From assembly GCF_019218885.1 (NCBI RefSeq), contig NZ_JAHUWT010000002.1, positions 1,420,025 through 1,484,024 of the forward strand: a stretch of 64,000 nt of DNA, in the 5' to 3' direction. Below, piece after piece: positions 30,290 through 40,137 of this stretch (within the stretch, counting starts at the first letter, position 1; the number at the start of each line of letters is the position of its first letter). The notes below the pieces were generated by a model. It searched no databases. It saw nothing but the letters and a program-made list of their open reading frames with translations, and was not told the DNA's origin. The DNA is from Bordetella sp. BOR01 (lineage in GTDB: Bacteria > Pseudomonadota > Gammaproteobacteria > Burkholderiales > Burkholderiaceae_B). The position numbers and the translations under genes were made by a program.

Positions 30290-31234
30290 TCAGCTCGCTT
30301 CCAGCGCCGTCGTTGCAGCGGCGATTTCGTCCAACAACCAACTGCGGAACAGCTCCAGCGCGGGGTCTCCGCAGTGCCTGGGCGAACTCATCAGATAGTA
30401 GGTACGCTCGGACGGGACTTCGTGCGGGAATATCTGCCGCAAGGTGCCGGTGGCGAGTTCTTCCTCGATCAGGAAACTCTGCGCCAGTGCAATCCCCAGG
30501 CCTTGCTCGGCGGCGCGATAGGCCATGGCGGAAGACTCGAACTTCATGCCCCCTTCCAGGGGAATGTCGTCCGCTCCAACCGCACGCAGCCAGACCCCCC
30601 AATCTTCAGGCCGTGCCAGGGAATGCAGCAGCGTGGCGTTCTTCAGGTCGGCCGGTGCCCGCAGGGGCCACACACCGGACGCTACCGACGGCGCGCCAAC
30701 CGCTATCAACCGGTAATCGAAAAGCTTGTCGCTGCGGATGTTGTCATCCACGCGGCCGGTCACCGCGCGTATCGAGGCATGAATGTCGCTGTGTTCAAAA
30801 TCCAGCGGCGCGATCGACGCCGTCAGGCGGACTTCGATCTCGGGGTTGATTTCCTGGAACCTTCCCAGCCTGGGAATCAGCCAATACATGGCGAAAGTCG
30901 AAAACGCCTGCAGGTTCAGGATATTCTGACGTCCGGAATACTTGAGCCGACGCGTGGCCAGATCGATTCTGGCGAAGGCGTCGACGACATCGCGCATGTA
31001 TGCCTCGCCGTCGGGTGTCAGCGTAACGGCGCGATGGTTGCGGTAGAACAGCGGAATTCCGAAGAGCTCTTCAAGGTTGCGCACATGCCGGCTGATCGCG
31101 GACTGTGTCAGGAACAATTCCTGCGCGGCTTTGGTGAAACTGCGATTTCGCGCGGCCGATTCGAATGCTCTCAGGGCGGTAAGGGGGGGAAGGCGCGAAA
31201 TGCCCGGATGTTCCATGATGTCTGATTCTTCCAT
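30290..31234 (-). CDS. LysR-family transcriptional regulator, GcvA-like
   Basis: A 314-residue protein. The helix-turn-helix lies in LTALRAFESAARNRSFTKAAQELFLTQSAISRHVRNLE. The effector domain begins around NILNLQAFSTFAMYWLIPRLGRF, and its last residues include a GLGIALAQSFLIEEEL ligand loop, typical of the GcvA group. An ATG at 31216 is an equally possible start. It is divergent from the aldehyde dehydrogenase operon, separated by 93 bases, and is the likely regulator of the catabolic block. Confidence 0.85.
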   Translation of the reverse strand: MEESDIMEHPGISRLPPLTALRAFESAARNRSFTKAAQELFLTQSAISRHVRNLEELFGIPLFYRNHRAVTLTPDGEAYMRDVVDAFARIDLATRRLKYSGRQNILNLQAFSTFAMYWLIPRLGRFQEINPEIEVRLTASIAPLDFEHSDIHASIRAVTGRVDDNIRSDKLFDYRLIAVGAPSVASGVWPLRAPADLKNATLLHSLARPEDWGVWLRAVGADDIPLEGGMKFESSAMAYRAAEQGLGIALAQSFLIEEELATGTLRQIFPHEVPSERTYYLMSSPRHCGDPALELFRSWLLDEIAAATTALEAS

Positions 31235-31327
31235 GAGTCAGAGTCATGGAGCGTAGCACAAGAAGTCGTTTGAGCTAATTGGTGCTAGCCCAGAAAATGA
31301 AGAGCTGAAAATCTGGATTCGACACTA

Positions 31328-32803
31328 ATGAAACGCTATCAGCTCTTCATCAATAACGAATGGGTAGACCCGCAAAGCAAGGCCTGGTTCGAATCCCTAG
31401 ACCCCTTTTCTGGTGAGGCGTGGGCAGAAATTCCCCGCGCTGAAGCTGCTGACGCGGATCGGGCAGTGATGGCCGCAGCGAATGCATTTGAAGGTCCCTG
31501 GTCGAGGATCTCTCCGAGCGAACGGGGGATGCTGCTGCATAAGCTGGGCACGCTGATCGAACGCGATGCGGAAAGCCTGGCAGCGATCGAGAGCCGAGAC
31601 AACGGCAAGCTGACTAGAGACGTACTTGGCCAGATCAAGTACATGGCCAAGTATTACTACTACTTCGGTGGCCTCGCGGACAAGATACAAGGGGCGGTGG
31701 TACCTATCGACAAGCCCAAGGTGTACAACTTCATCCGCTATGAGCCGATGGGTGTGGTGTTAAGTATCACACCCTGGAATTCCTCATTGCCGCTGACCAC
31801 CTGGAAGATGGCGCCGGCGCTGTGCGCCGGCAACACCATCGTCTGCAAGCCCTCTGAATACACATCCGCGTCGCTGTTCGAATTGGCCAAGCTGTTCGTA
31901 GAGGCAGGTTTCCCGCCAGGCGTGTTCAACGTAGTCACTGGATTCGGCGACGAGATCGGTGATCCCTTGGTCCGGCACCCCAGTGTGCAGCGTATCGCGT
32001 TTACCGGCGGCGACGAGGCCGGTCGAAGAATCTATGCTGCCGCGGCGCAGAGCCTGAAGCGCGTCTCGCTGGAGCTGGGCGGAAAGTCGCCGAATATTGT
32101 TTTCGACGATGCCGACCTGGACCAGGCCGTCAACGGCGTCATCGCCGGGATCTTCTCGGCCACCGGCCAGACTTGCGTGGCGGGTTCGCGTGTGCTGCTG
32201 CAGGAATCTATCCATGATGCCTTCGTGCAGCGTCTGGCCCAAATCACGAAAACCGCGAAGATCGGCAATCCGGCTGATCCCGCGAACGAGATTGGGCCTA
32301 TCACGACCAAGCCGCAATTCGACAAGATCCGCGATTACATCGCTATTGCCAAGAAGGAAGGCGCTCGTTGTGTGGCGGGCGGCCGGGTGCTGACCGGGCC
32401 GGAGTTTGGTGCGGGCCAGTTCATCGAGCCCACGATTTTCGTCGATGTCACGAACGATATGCGCATTGCCCAGGAAGAGGTGTTTGGTCCTGTGCTTTCG
32501 GTACTGAAATTCAAGGACGAGGAGGATGCCATCCGCATTGGCAATGACATCAAGTTCGGCCTGGCGGCAGGCGTATGGACGACCAGCCTGCACCGGGCGA
32601 TGCTCATGTCTGAACGGCTGAAGGCCGGAACGGTGTGGATCAATAACTATCGTTCCAGCAGCTACGCCACGCCGTTCGGCGGCGTCAAGCAAAGCGGTAT
32701 CGGCCGCGAAGGCGGTATCGAATCGGTCAAGGAGTTCATGGAAGCGAAAAGCGTCTGGATCTCGACCGATCTGAAGATGCCCAGCCTGTTCGCTGGGAAA
32801 TGA
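31328..32803 (+). CDS. Aldehyde dehydrogenase
   Basis: A 491-residue NAD(P)-dependent aldehyde dehydrogenase of normal family length. TPWNSSLPL is the substrate and cofactor loop, LELGGKSPNIVF holds the general base glutamate, GQTCVAGSR the catalytic cysteine, and EEVFGPVLSV follows near the C-terminus. The substrate aldehyde is unknown. Its stop overlaps the frame of the following MmgE/PrpD gene, whose own start lies 33 bases downstream. Confidence 0.87.
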   Translation: MKRYQLFINNEWVDPQSKAWFESLDPFSGEAWAEIPRAEAADADRAVMAAANAFEGPWSRISPSERGMLLHKLGTLIERDAESLAAIESRDNGKLTRDVLGQIKYMAKYYYYFGGLADKIQGAVVPIDKPKVYNFIRYEPMGVVLSITPWNSSLPLTTWKMAPALCAGNTIVCKPSEYTSASLFELAKLFVEAGFPPGVFNVVTGFGDEIGDPLVRHPSVQRIAFTGGDEAGRRIYAAAAQSLKRVSLELGGKSPNIVFDDADLDQAVNGVIAGIFSATGQTCVAGSRVLLQESIHDAFVQRLAQITKTAKIGNPADPANEIGPITTKPQFDKIRDYIAIAKKEGARCVAGGRVLTGPEFGAGQFIEPTIFVDVTNDMRIAQEEVFGPVLSVLKFKDEEDAIRIGNDIKFGLAAGVWTTSLHRAMLMSERLKAGTVWINNYRSSSYATPFGGVKQSGIGREGGIESVKEFMEAKSVWISTDLKMPSLFAGK

Positions 32804-32835
32804 CCGGCCGGCGCATCTTGCGCAAGGAGCAACAC

Positions 32836-34164
32836 ATGTTCGCCACGGAGACACTTGCGGAATATGCCGCGTCATTGCGCAACACGGATCTGTCGGCCGA
32901 TGTCGTGCACCACGCCAAGCGCGCGGTCATAGATTGGTATGCCGCGGTGTTCCCCGGGCTGGCATGCCCGGTCGTGGGCAGGCTGGAAAACGCGCTTGCC
33001 GAAGACCTGGACCGCGGCGACGCCCTGCTGGCGGGGGGGCGGCGGTCCACCATCCGCGTGGCGGCATTGATCAACGGTGCGGCCGCGCATGCCGCGGAAA
33101 TCGACGACAGCTTCCGGGACGCGATGTACCACCCCGGTGCCGCCACCATCGCCGCGGCGCTGGCCGCGGGACACCAGGCGCGCGTGAGCGGCCTGACATT
33201 CCTGCGTGGTGTTGTGCTGGGATACGAGGTCTCGACCCGCATCGGTGCAGTGCTCGGACGTCCGCATTACCGCTATTGGCACAACACCGGCACCGTCGGA
33301 ACCTTCGGCGCGGCCGCCGCCGCCGCTGCCATATTCGGACTGGATCGCGATGCCTACGCCCACGCTTTGGCCACTGCCGCCACCTTCGCGGCCGGCCTGC
33401 AACAGGCGTTCCGGCTGGATTCGATGTCCAAGCCGCTGCATGCAGGGCGTGCCGCGGAAGCCGGTGTCCTGGCCGCAATACTGGCACGGCAGGGCGTTAC
33501 AGGTTCGCTGGATGTGCTCGACGGAGAGTCCGGCCTGGGGCACGCCATGGCGGAAGGTCCGGACTGGACGCATATCGGCGCCACCTTGGGACGCGATTTT
33601 CATATCAGCCGCCTGACGTTCAAGAACCATATCGGTTGCGGCCACACGTTCGCCGCGATCGATGGCGCGCTGGCGCTGCGTCAGCGCCACGGCCTGGCCG
33701 CTTCCGACATCGCCGCGGTGCGCGTCGCGACCTACCAGCCCGCCCTGGATATTGCCTGCCACGCAGCGCCAGCGACAGCCAACGAAGCACGCTTCAGCTT
33801 TCCCTATGTCGTCGCATCGGCCCTCATTGATGGCAGTGTCCGGCTGGCGGCCTATGATCCGCCGCGCTTGAAAGACCCGCTAATGCTGGCGCTGATGAAG
33901 CGCATATCCGTCGTGGTCGACCCCGGCATTGACCGCGCCTTTCCGGGGCAGCGTACCGCCCGCGTCGAAATCACGATGGCCGATGGGCGCTGCTTCGAAC
34001 ACATACAGGCCCACCGAAAAGGAGACCCGGAAGAGCCATTGACCGACGCCGAATTGCATGACAAATTCATGGAATTATCTTCACCCACTATCGGAACGGG
34101 CAATGCCAAGATGCTGTTGGCGAGATTGTGCGCGATCGAAAGCGCGACGGCACTGGACTGGTAA
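32836..34164 (+). CDS. MmgE/PrpD-family protein, copy 3
   Basis: ATG 32836 follows AAGGAG by six bases, giving 442 residues. The motifs HAAEIDDSF (about D90), YWHNTGTVGTFG (H149) and DSMSKPLHAG (K199) are intact, so it is probably a working enzyme of the dehydratase/decarboxylase/epimerase family. It lies between the aldehyde dehydrogenase and the Old Yellow Enzyme gene in one plus-strand unit. Its sequence differs enough from copies 1 and 2 that recent tandem duplication is unlikely. Confidence 0.85.
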   Translation: MFATETLAEYAASLRNTDLSADVVHHAKRAVIDWYAAVFPGLACPVVGRLENALAEDLDRGDALLAGGRRSTIRVAALINGAAAHAAEIDDSFRDAMYHPGAATIAAALAAGHQARVSGLTFLRGVVLGYEVSTRIGAVLGRPHYRYWHNTGTVGTFGAAAAAAAIFGLDRDAYAHALATAATFAAGLQQAFRLDSMSKPLHAGRAAEAGVLAAILARQGVTGSLDVLDGESGLGHAMAEGPDWTHIGATLGRDFHISRLTFKNHIGCGHTFAAIDGALALRQRHGLAASDIAAVRVATYQPALDIACHAAPATANEARFSFPYVVASALIDGSVRLAAYDPPRLKDPLMLALMKRISVVVDPGIDRAFPGQRTARVEITMADGRCFEHIQAHRKGDPEEPLTDAELHDKFMELSSPTIGTGNAKMLLARLCAIESATALDW

Positions 34165-34178
34165 CCCTGCATAACGCG

Positions 34179-35405
34179 ATGAAAGACAAGCCAACTGCCG
34201 AGTCTGCGGGCGTGCGGCGTTCGCCGCCTCTGCTATTTACGCCCATCGCCCTGCGATCGATCACACTGCGCAATCGCATCGTCGCCTCGCCCATGTGCCA
34301 GTATCAGTCGATCAATGGCGGTCCGGGAGCGTGGCAGATGGTCAACTTCGGTAAATTTGCCGTCGGGGGGGCGGCCGTCGTGTTCGGCGAGGAAACCGCT
34401 ATCGAACCGCATGGCCGTAAAACCTATGCATGCGCCGGCTTGTGGAACGATGACCACGTCCTCGCTTACCGCCGTATCAATGACTTCATCCGGGAGCAGG
34501 GTGCCGTTCCCGCCGTGCAACTGGGGCATTCGGGCGGCAAAGGATCCTGCCATGGCGCGCTGCATGACTGGGCCCCCTTGACCACCGAAAGCGGGGATGC
34601 CGGCATGCCTCCCTGGACATGCATGGTGCCCAGCCGGCGCGAGCCCCCACCCCCGTGGCCCCGGCAGCAAGAAATGGATCGATCGGATATTCAGCGGCAC
34701 GTGGGGCAATGGCGCGAAGCCACCGCCCGGGCGGTGGATGCCGGCTACCAGATCCTGGAAATACACGGCGCGCACGGCTATATCATTCACCAATTCCTGT
34801 CGCCGGTGACCAACCGCAGACAGGACGCCTATGGCGGATCGCGCGAGAACCGCATGCGATTCGCGCTTGAAGTCGCCGAAGCCGTACGCGCCGCGTGGCC
34901 CAAGGAACTGCCCTTGTTCTTCCGCATATCGGCAGTCGATGGCCGCGGCGGCATATGGAATATGGACGACTCGATCGCGCTGGCTGCCGCGCTGAAAGAC
35001 CGCGGCGTGGACGTGATCGATTGTTCGTCCGGCGGAATCGCGGGCAATTCGGCGATGCCGGTGGTCAGGCGGGTGCCGGGATACCAGGTTCCATTTTCCC
35101 AAGCGGTGCGTCGCGCCACCGGCTGCCCGACGATGGCCGTGGGTCTGATCACCGAGGCCGAACAGGCCGAGGCCATCCTGCAGGCCGGCCAGTCCGACTT
35201 GGTGGCGCTGGCGCGCGAACTGATCTGGAATCCCAACTGGCCCGTGCATGCGGCGGTCCGGATGATGGGTCAGAATGCCTATCAACTGTTGCCGCCGGAA
35301 CAGTCCGTGCGGCTGATCCGTCGGGAAGTGATCGCCGCCTTGCCGCTGAACAGCGGCGGCGGCCCCTCGTCCGCCAGCGATGAGGCACTGAGCGAACGCA
35401 TCTGA
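34179..35405 (+). CDS. Old Yellow Enzyme-family NADH:flavin oxidoreductase, YqjM/XenA-like
   Basis: A 408-residue FMN enzyme. PMCQYQS carries the regulatory cysteine of the YqjM/XenA class. HGAHGYIIHQFLSP gives the substrate-binding histidines, DAYGGSRENR is the family signature, and LARELIWNPNWP is near the FMN phosphate site. These enzymes reduce activated carbon-carbon double bonds using NAD(P)H. As last gene of the aldehyde dehydrogenase-PrpD unit it may reduce an unsaturated acid or aldehyde formed there. The start at 34179 lacks a strong ribosome site; an overlapping GTG at 34128 is possible. Confidence 0.83.
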   Translation: MKDKPTAESAGVRRSPPLLFTPIALRSITLRNRIVASPMCQYQSINGGPGAWQMVNFGKFAVGGAAVVFGEETAIEPHGRKTYACAGLWNDDHVLAYRRINDFIREQGAVPAVQLGHSGGKGSCHGALHDWAPLTTESGDAGMPPWTCMVPSRREPPPPWPRQQEMDRSDIQRHVGQWREATARAVDAGYQILEIHGAHGYIIHQFLSPVTNRRQDAYGGSRENRMRFALEVAEAVRAAWPKELPLFFRISAVDGRGGIWNMDDSIALAAALKDRGVDVIDCSSGGIAGNSAMPVVRRVPGYQVPFSQAVRRATGCPTMAVGLITEAEQAEAILQAGQSDLVALARELIWNPNWPVHAAVRMMGQNAYQLLPPEQSVRLIRREVIAALPLNSGGGPSSASDEALSERI

Positions 35406-35499
35406 GCGCTATGCCGCGACCCGGGGCCCCGCATACGGCCCAGGCCAAAGCAGAGCGCGTGCTTGAACCGCTGAAACCGCTGAACGGAGTCGATAAATC

Positions 35500-35572
35500 T
35501 GCATTTTTGTGCATCTTGTGCTTGACGAGCATTTTTTTGTGAACTAATCTGCACTTTAATTCATTGTATGCA
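35500..35572 (+). promoter_or_regulatory. boxC promoter with TGCA-type BoxR sites
   Basis: TTGACG (35522-35527) and TAATCT (35545-35550), separated by 17 bases, form a good sigma-70 promoter. TGCA-N6-TGCA lies just upstream at 35500-35513, and TGCA occurs again at 35550-35553 and 35569-35572, around the expected start of transcription. BzdR/BoxR repressors are known for TGCA-based operators, so repression by BoxR from 11 kb away is likely. The stretch is strikingly AT-rich. Confidence 0.65.
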
Positions 35573-35608
35573 GTATTATTCATATCAAAGCAAGCCCAGG
35601 AGACGCAA

Positions 35609-37267
35609 ATGAGCAGCCCCGCCCCCCGCGTGGATTTCCAGACCGAGCCGGCCCGCTACCGGCACTGGAAACTGAAGTTCGACGGCGCGATCGCCACCCT
35701 GGCCATGGATGTGGCCGAAGATGGGGGCCTGCGTCCGGGCTACAAGCTCAAGCTGAATTCATACGACCTGGGCGTCGATATCGAGCTGCACGACGCCTTG
35801 CAGCGCATCCGCTTCGAACACCCCGAAGTGCGCGCGGTGGTGGTCACCAGCATGAAAGACCGCATCTTCTGTTCGGGGGCCAACATCTTCATGCTGGGCC
35901 TGTCCTCGCATGCCTGGAAAGTGAACTTCTGCAAGTTCACCAACGAAACCCGCAACGGCATTGAAGACTCCAGCCGCCATGGCGGGCTGAAGTTCATTGC
36001 CGCGCTCAACGGGGCCTGCGCGGGGGGCGGCTACGAACTGGCATTGGCCTGCGACGAGATCTTCCTGGTCGACGACCGGTCTTCCTCGGTGGCCTTGCCC
36101 GAAGTGCCGCTGTTGGGCGTACTGCCCGGCACCGGCGGGCTGACCCGCGTCACCGACAAGCGCAAGGTGCGGCACGACCACGCCGATATCTTCTGCACCC
36201 TGGTCGAAGGCGTGCGCGGCCAGCGCGCCAAGGACTGGCGCCTGGTCGATCAGGTGGTCAAGCCGGCCCTGTTCGACGCCGCCGTGCAGGCCCGCGCGAA
36301 CGAGCTGGCGGCGGGCAGCGAGCGGCCCGCGCAGGCGCAAGGCATCAGCCTGGTGCCGTTGTCGCGCACCGAGACCGGCGAGCGCCTGGCCTACCGCTAC
36401 GTGGATGTAGCGTTCGATCGCGCCAGGCGCCTGGCCACCTGGACCATCCGCGCTCCCCAGGCACCGGTAGAGCAGGATGTGGATGCCATCATGGCGGCCG
36501 GCGCCGCCTGGTGGCCGCTGCAGATGGCGCGCGAACTCGATGACGCTATCCTCAGCCTGCGCACCAACGAGCCCGACCTGGGCACCTGGGTCTTCAAGAC
36601 CGAAGGCGATACCGCGGCGGTGCTGGCCGCCGATGCCGCCCTGCAGCAGCACGCCCAGCATTGGTTCGTGCGCGAGACGGCCGGCATGCTGCGCCGCACG
36701 CTGGCGCGGCTGGATGTGACCTCGCGCTCGATCTTCGCGCTGGTCGAGCCCGGCTCGTGCTTTGCCGGCACGCTGTTCGAACTGGCGCTGGCCGCCGACC
36801 GCATCTATATGCTTGACGATGAGGACGCCGATGCGCCGGCCCAGATCGTGGTGGGCGAACGCAACTTCGGCGCGTATCCGCTGGTCAACGGGCAAAGCCG
36901 CTTGCAGCGCCGCTTTTATGAAGAGACCTTGCCGCTGGAAGCCGTGCGCGCCGCGGCCGGGCAATTGCTGCCGGCCACGCGCGCGCTCGAACTGGGCCTG
37001 GTGACTTTCGCGCCCGACAGCATCGATTGGGACGACGAAGTGCGCCTGGCGCTGGAAGAGCGGCGTGCACTGTCGCCCGACGCGCTGACCGGGCTGGAGG
37101 CCAATCTGCGCTTCGGCGGACGCGAAACCATGGAAACCCGCATCTTCGGCCGCCTGACCGCGTGGCAGAACTGGATTTTCAACCGTCCCAATGCGGCGGG
37201 CGAGAAGGGCGCCCTGAAGCTCTACGGCAAGGGCGAACAAGCCAGCTTCGACTGGAACCGCGTATAG
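35609..37267 (+). CDS. boxC: 2,3-epoxybenzoyl-CoA dihydrolase
   Basis: A 552-residue protein with two crotonase-like halves, the BoxC architecture. The first half contains DRIFCSGANIFMLG and NGACAGGGYELALACDEI, forming the oxyanion hole; the second half carries ESCFAGTLFELALA-like residues (EPGSCFAGTLFELAL). It opens the epoxide ring with two waters and releases 3,4-dehydroadipyl-CoA semialdehyde and formate. AGGAGACGCAA precedes ATG 35609. It is the first gene of boxCBA and 64 bases before boxB. Confidence 0.94.
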   Translation: MSSPAPRVDFQTEPARYRHWKLKFDGAIATLAMDVAEDGGLRPGYKLKLNSYDLGVDIELHDALQRIRFEHPEVRAVVVTSMKDRIFCSGANIFMLGLSSHAWKVNFCKFTNETRNGIEDSSRHGGLKFIAALNGACAGGGYELALACDEIFLVDDRSSSVALPEVPLLGVLPGTGGLTRVTDKRKVRHDHADIFCTLVEGVRGQRAKDWRLVDQVVKPALFDAAVQARANELAAGSERPAQAQGISLVPLSRTETGERLAYRYVDVAFDRARRLATWTIRAPQAPVEQDVDAIMAAGAAWWPLQMARELDDAILSLRTNEPDLGTWVFKTEGDTAAVLAADAALQQHAQHWFVRETAGMLRRTLARLDVTSRSIFALVEPGSCFAGTLFELALAADRIYMLDDEDADAPAQIVVGERNFGAYPLVNGQSRLQRRFYEETLPLEAVRAAAGQLLPATRALELGLVTFAPDSIDWDDEVRLALEERRALSPDALTGLEANLRFGGRETMETRIFGRLTAWQNWIFNRPNAAGEKGALKLYGKGEQASFDWNRV

Positions 37268-37331
37268 CCCCGCGTACCCGACAGAACACCGGCGGCGGCC
37301 CCACGGGCCGCCCACCAAGGAGAGAGCAGAC

Positions 37332-38759
37332 ATGTCCGGCATCAACTACAGCGACAAGATTCCCAATAACGTGAACCTGTCCGGCGACCGCGCCTTGCAG
37401 CGCGCGCTGGAACACTGGCAGCCCAACTACCTGCAATGGTGGCAGGACATGGGCCCCGACGGGTCGCACGGCTTCGACGTCTACTTGCGCACCGCCGTCA
37501 GCGTCCAGCCCGATGGCTGGGCGCATTTCGACCACGTGAAAATGCCCGATTACCGCTGGGGCATCTTCCTGGCCCCGCAGGACGGCCAGCGCAAGATCCA
37601 TTTCGGCGAGAACCTGGGCCGCGACGTGTGGCAGGACGTGCCCGGCGAACACCGCGCCAACTTGCGCCGCATCATCGTCACCCAGGGCGATACCGAGCCC
37701 GCCTCGATTGAGCAGCAGCGCCACCTGGGCATGACCGCCCCGTCGCAGTACGACCTGCGCAACCTGTTCCAGATCAACGTCGAAGAAGGCCGCCACTTGT
37801 GGGCCATGGTGTACCTGCTGCACCGCTATTTCGGCCGCGATGGCCGCGAAGAGGCCGATGCGCTGCTGCAGCGCAGTTCGGGCGATGCCGACAACCCGCG
37901 CATCCTGGGCGCCTTCAACGAAAAGACGCCCGACTGGCTGGCGTTCTACATGTTCACCTATTTCACCGACCGAGACGGCAAGTTCCAGTTGTGCGCGCTG
38001 GCCGAGTCGGGTTTCGACCCGCTGGCCCGCACCACCAAGTTCATGCTGACCGAAGAAGCGCACCACATGTTCGTGGGCGAATCCGGGGTGTCGCGCATCA
38101 TTCAGCGTACCTGCGAAGTGATGCGCGAGTTGAAGACCGACGATCCGGCCACCGTGCGTGCCGCCGGCGTGATCGACCTGCCCACCATCCAGCGCTACCT
38201 GAACTTCCATTACAGCGTCACCATCGACCTGTTCGGCGCCGACCAGTCGTCCAACGCCGCCATCTTCTACGGCTCGGGCCTGAAAGGCCGCTACGAAGAA
38301 GGCAAGCGCACCGACGACCATCAACTGAAGAACGACACCTACAGGGTGCTGAGCGTCGATGGCGGCAAGCTGCGCGAGATCGAAGTGCCCATGCTCAACG
38401 CCTTGAACGAAGTGTTGCGCGACGACTTCATCCGCGATTCCATGGCCGGCGTCGGCCGCTGGAACAAGGTCATCGAGAAAAGTGGCCTGCCGTATCGCCT
38501 GTCGGTGCCGCACAAGGCTTTCAACCGGCAGATCGGCACGCTGGCCGGCATTCGCGTGGCCCCCGAAGGCGAAGTGCTCAGCGAGGCCCAATGGCTGGCC
38601 AACCGCGACAAATGGCTGCCCACCGCCGAAGACCGCGCTTACGTGGCGTCGCTGATGGGCCGCATGGTCGAACCGGGCAAGTTCGCCAACTGGATCGCAC
38701 CGCCCGTCATGGGCGTGAACCGCCAGCCGGTGAACTTCGAGTACGTGCGCTTTAACTAG
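37332..38759 (+). CDS. boxB: Benzoyl-CoA 2,3-epoxidase, oxygenase subunit
   Basis: A 475-residue di-iron oxygenase subunit. Iron-ligand motifs are visible in order: IEQQRH (about E127), NVEEGRHLW (E151/E152, H155), ALAESGFDP (about E225) and [11 protein letters not shown] (E241/E242, H244/H245). It inserts one oxygen atom into the ring of benzoyl-CoA to make the 2,3-epoxide, with electrons from BoxA. AAGGAGAGAG precedes ATG 37332. Length matches known BoxB. Confidence 0.95.
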   Translation: MSGINYSDKIPNNVNLSGDRALQRALEHWQPNYLQWWQDMGPDGSHGFDVYLRTAVSVQPDGWAHFDHVKMPDYRWGIFLAPQDGQRKIHFGENLGRDVWQDVPGEHRANLRRIIVTQGDTEPASIEQQRHLGMTAPSQYDLRNLFQINVEEGRHLWAMVYLLHRYFGRDGREEADALLQRSSGDADNPRILGAFNEKTPDWLAFYMFTYFTDRDGKFQLCALAESGFDPLARTTKFMLTEEAHHMFVGESGVSRIIQRTCEVMRELKTDDPATVRAAGVIDLPTIQRYLNFHYSVTIDLFGADQSSNAAIFYGSGLKGRYEEGKRTDDHQLKNDTYRVLSVDGGKLREIEVPMLNALNEVLRDDFIRDSMAGVGRWNKVIEKSGLPYRLSVPHKAFNRQIGTLAGIRVAPEGEVLSEAQWLANRDKWLPTAEDRAYVASLMGRMVEPGKFANWIAPPVMGVNRQPVNFEYVRFN

Positions 38760-38788
38760 GCCCCGCCCACACTACAAGGAGCCCGGCA

Positions 38789-40051
38789 ATGAACGCCCCC
38801 TTGCCGCCCGAAGTGCTGAAGCAGCACCTGATCGATCCCGAGATCTGCATACGCTGCAACACTTGCGAGGAAACCTGCCCCATCGATGCGATCACGCACG
38901 ATGGCACCAACTATGTGGTCGACCCGGACATCTGCAATGGCTGCATGGCCTGTGTGCCGCCATGTCCCACCGGGTCGATCGATAATTGGCGGCTGGTGCT
39001 CAGGGCCGATGCCTACAGCGTGCAGGATCAATTCGGCTGGGACGAACTGCCGGGGGAAAAACCCCTGCCCGATGGCGCGGCGGCCGATGCGCCGGCAGCG
39101 CCGGGCGAGGCGGCGCTAGGCGTGGCCGATAGCGCGCCTGCCGCGGCGCCGGTCGCGCCGGCGACCTTGTTGCCCGGGGCCAGCATCCCGCCCTGGTCGG
39201 CTGCACACCCTTATGTGAACCTGTACACGCACAAGACGCCCGCGACCGCCACGGTGGTGGGCAACTACCGCGTCACCGACGCGGACACCGACAGCGATAT
39301 CCGCCATATCGTGCTGGATTTCGGCAGCCTGCCGTTTCCGGTGCTGGAAGGGCAGTCCATCGGCATCCTGCCGCCCGGCGCCGATGCCCAGGGGCGGGCG
39401 CACCATGCGCGCCAGTATTCGCTGGCCAGCCCGCGCGACGGCGAACGGGCGGGCTACAACAACTTGTCGCTGACCGTGAAGCGCGTGACGCAAGACCACG
39501 ACGGCCAGCCGGCGCTAGGCGTGTGCTCGAACTACCTGTGCGACCTGGCCAAGAACGACACCGTGCAGGTGATAGGGCCATTCGGCAATACCTTCTTGAT
39601 GCCCAACCACGCGCGCGCCAACCTGATGATGATCTGTACCGGCACCGGTTCGGCCCCCATGCGCGCCATGACCGAACGCTACCGGCGCCGCATCGAGCGC
39701 GGCACCAATGGGCGCCTGATGCTGTTCTTCGGTGCCCGCACCCAGCGCGAGCTGCCGTACTTCGGCCCGCTGATGCGCCTGCCGCGCGATTTCATCGACA
39801 TCAACCTGGCTTTGTCGCGCGATTCGTCGCAGCCCCGGCGCTACGTGCAGGACCTGATCCGCGAGCGCGCCGCCGACGTGCTGGACCTGCTGGCCGACAC
39901 GAATACCTGCATCTATGTTTGCGGCCTGAAGGGGATGGAGGCCGGCGTGCTGGACGCTTTGCGCGACGTGGCCGTGCAAGCCGGGCAGGATTGGACTATC
40001 CTGCATGAAGTGTTGCGCCGCGAGGGGCGGCTGCACTTCGAGACGTACTAG
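38789..40051 (+). CDS. boxA: Benzoyl-CoA 2,3-epoxidase, reductase subunit
   Basis: A 420-residue iron-sulfur flavoprotein. Eight cysteines near the N-terminus (20, 23, 26, 30 and 49, 52, 55, 59) form two 4Fe-4S clusters ([28 protein letters not shown]). An alanine/proline-rich linker follows at about 90-130, then a ferredoxin-NADP reductase-like FAD/NADPH domain ([24 protein letters not shown]). It passes electrons from NADPH to BoxB. AAGGAG precedes ATG 38789; the gene is 29 bases after boxB. Confidence 0.94.
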   Translation: MNAPLPPEVLKQHLIDPEICIRCNTCEETCPIDAITHDGTNYVVDPDICNGCMACVPPCPTGSIDNWRLVLRADAYSVQDQFGWDELPGEKPLPDGAAADAPAAPGEAALGVADSAPAAAPVAPATLLPGASIPPWSAAHPYVNLYTHKTPATATVVGNYRVTDADTDSDIRHIVLDFGSLPFPVLEGQSIGILPPGADAQGRAHHARQYSLASPRDGERAGYNNLSLTVKRVTQDHDGQPALGVCSNYLCDLAKNDTVQVIGPFGNTFLMPNHARANLMMICTGTGSAPMRAMTERYRRRIERGTNGRLMLFFGARTQRELPYFGPLMRLPRDFIDINLALSRDSSQPRRYVQDLIRERAADVLDLLADTNTCIYVCGLKGMEAGVLDALRDVAVQAGQDWTILHEVLRREGRLHFETY

Positions 40052-40137
40052 CCGGCGCCTGCGCAGCAACGCGGCCCGCCACTTACACGATGCTCCGGCG
40101 CGCCCAGGCACGCCGGTTTTTGTTCGAGAAGCCGACA

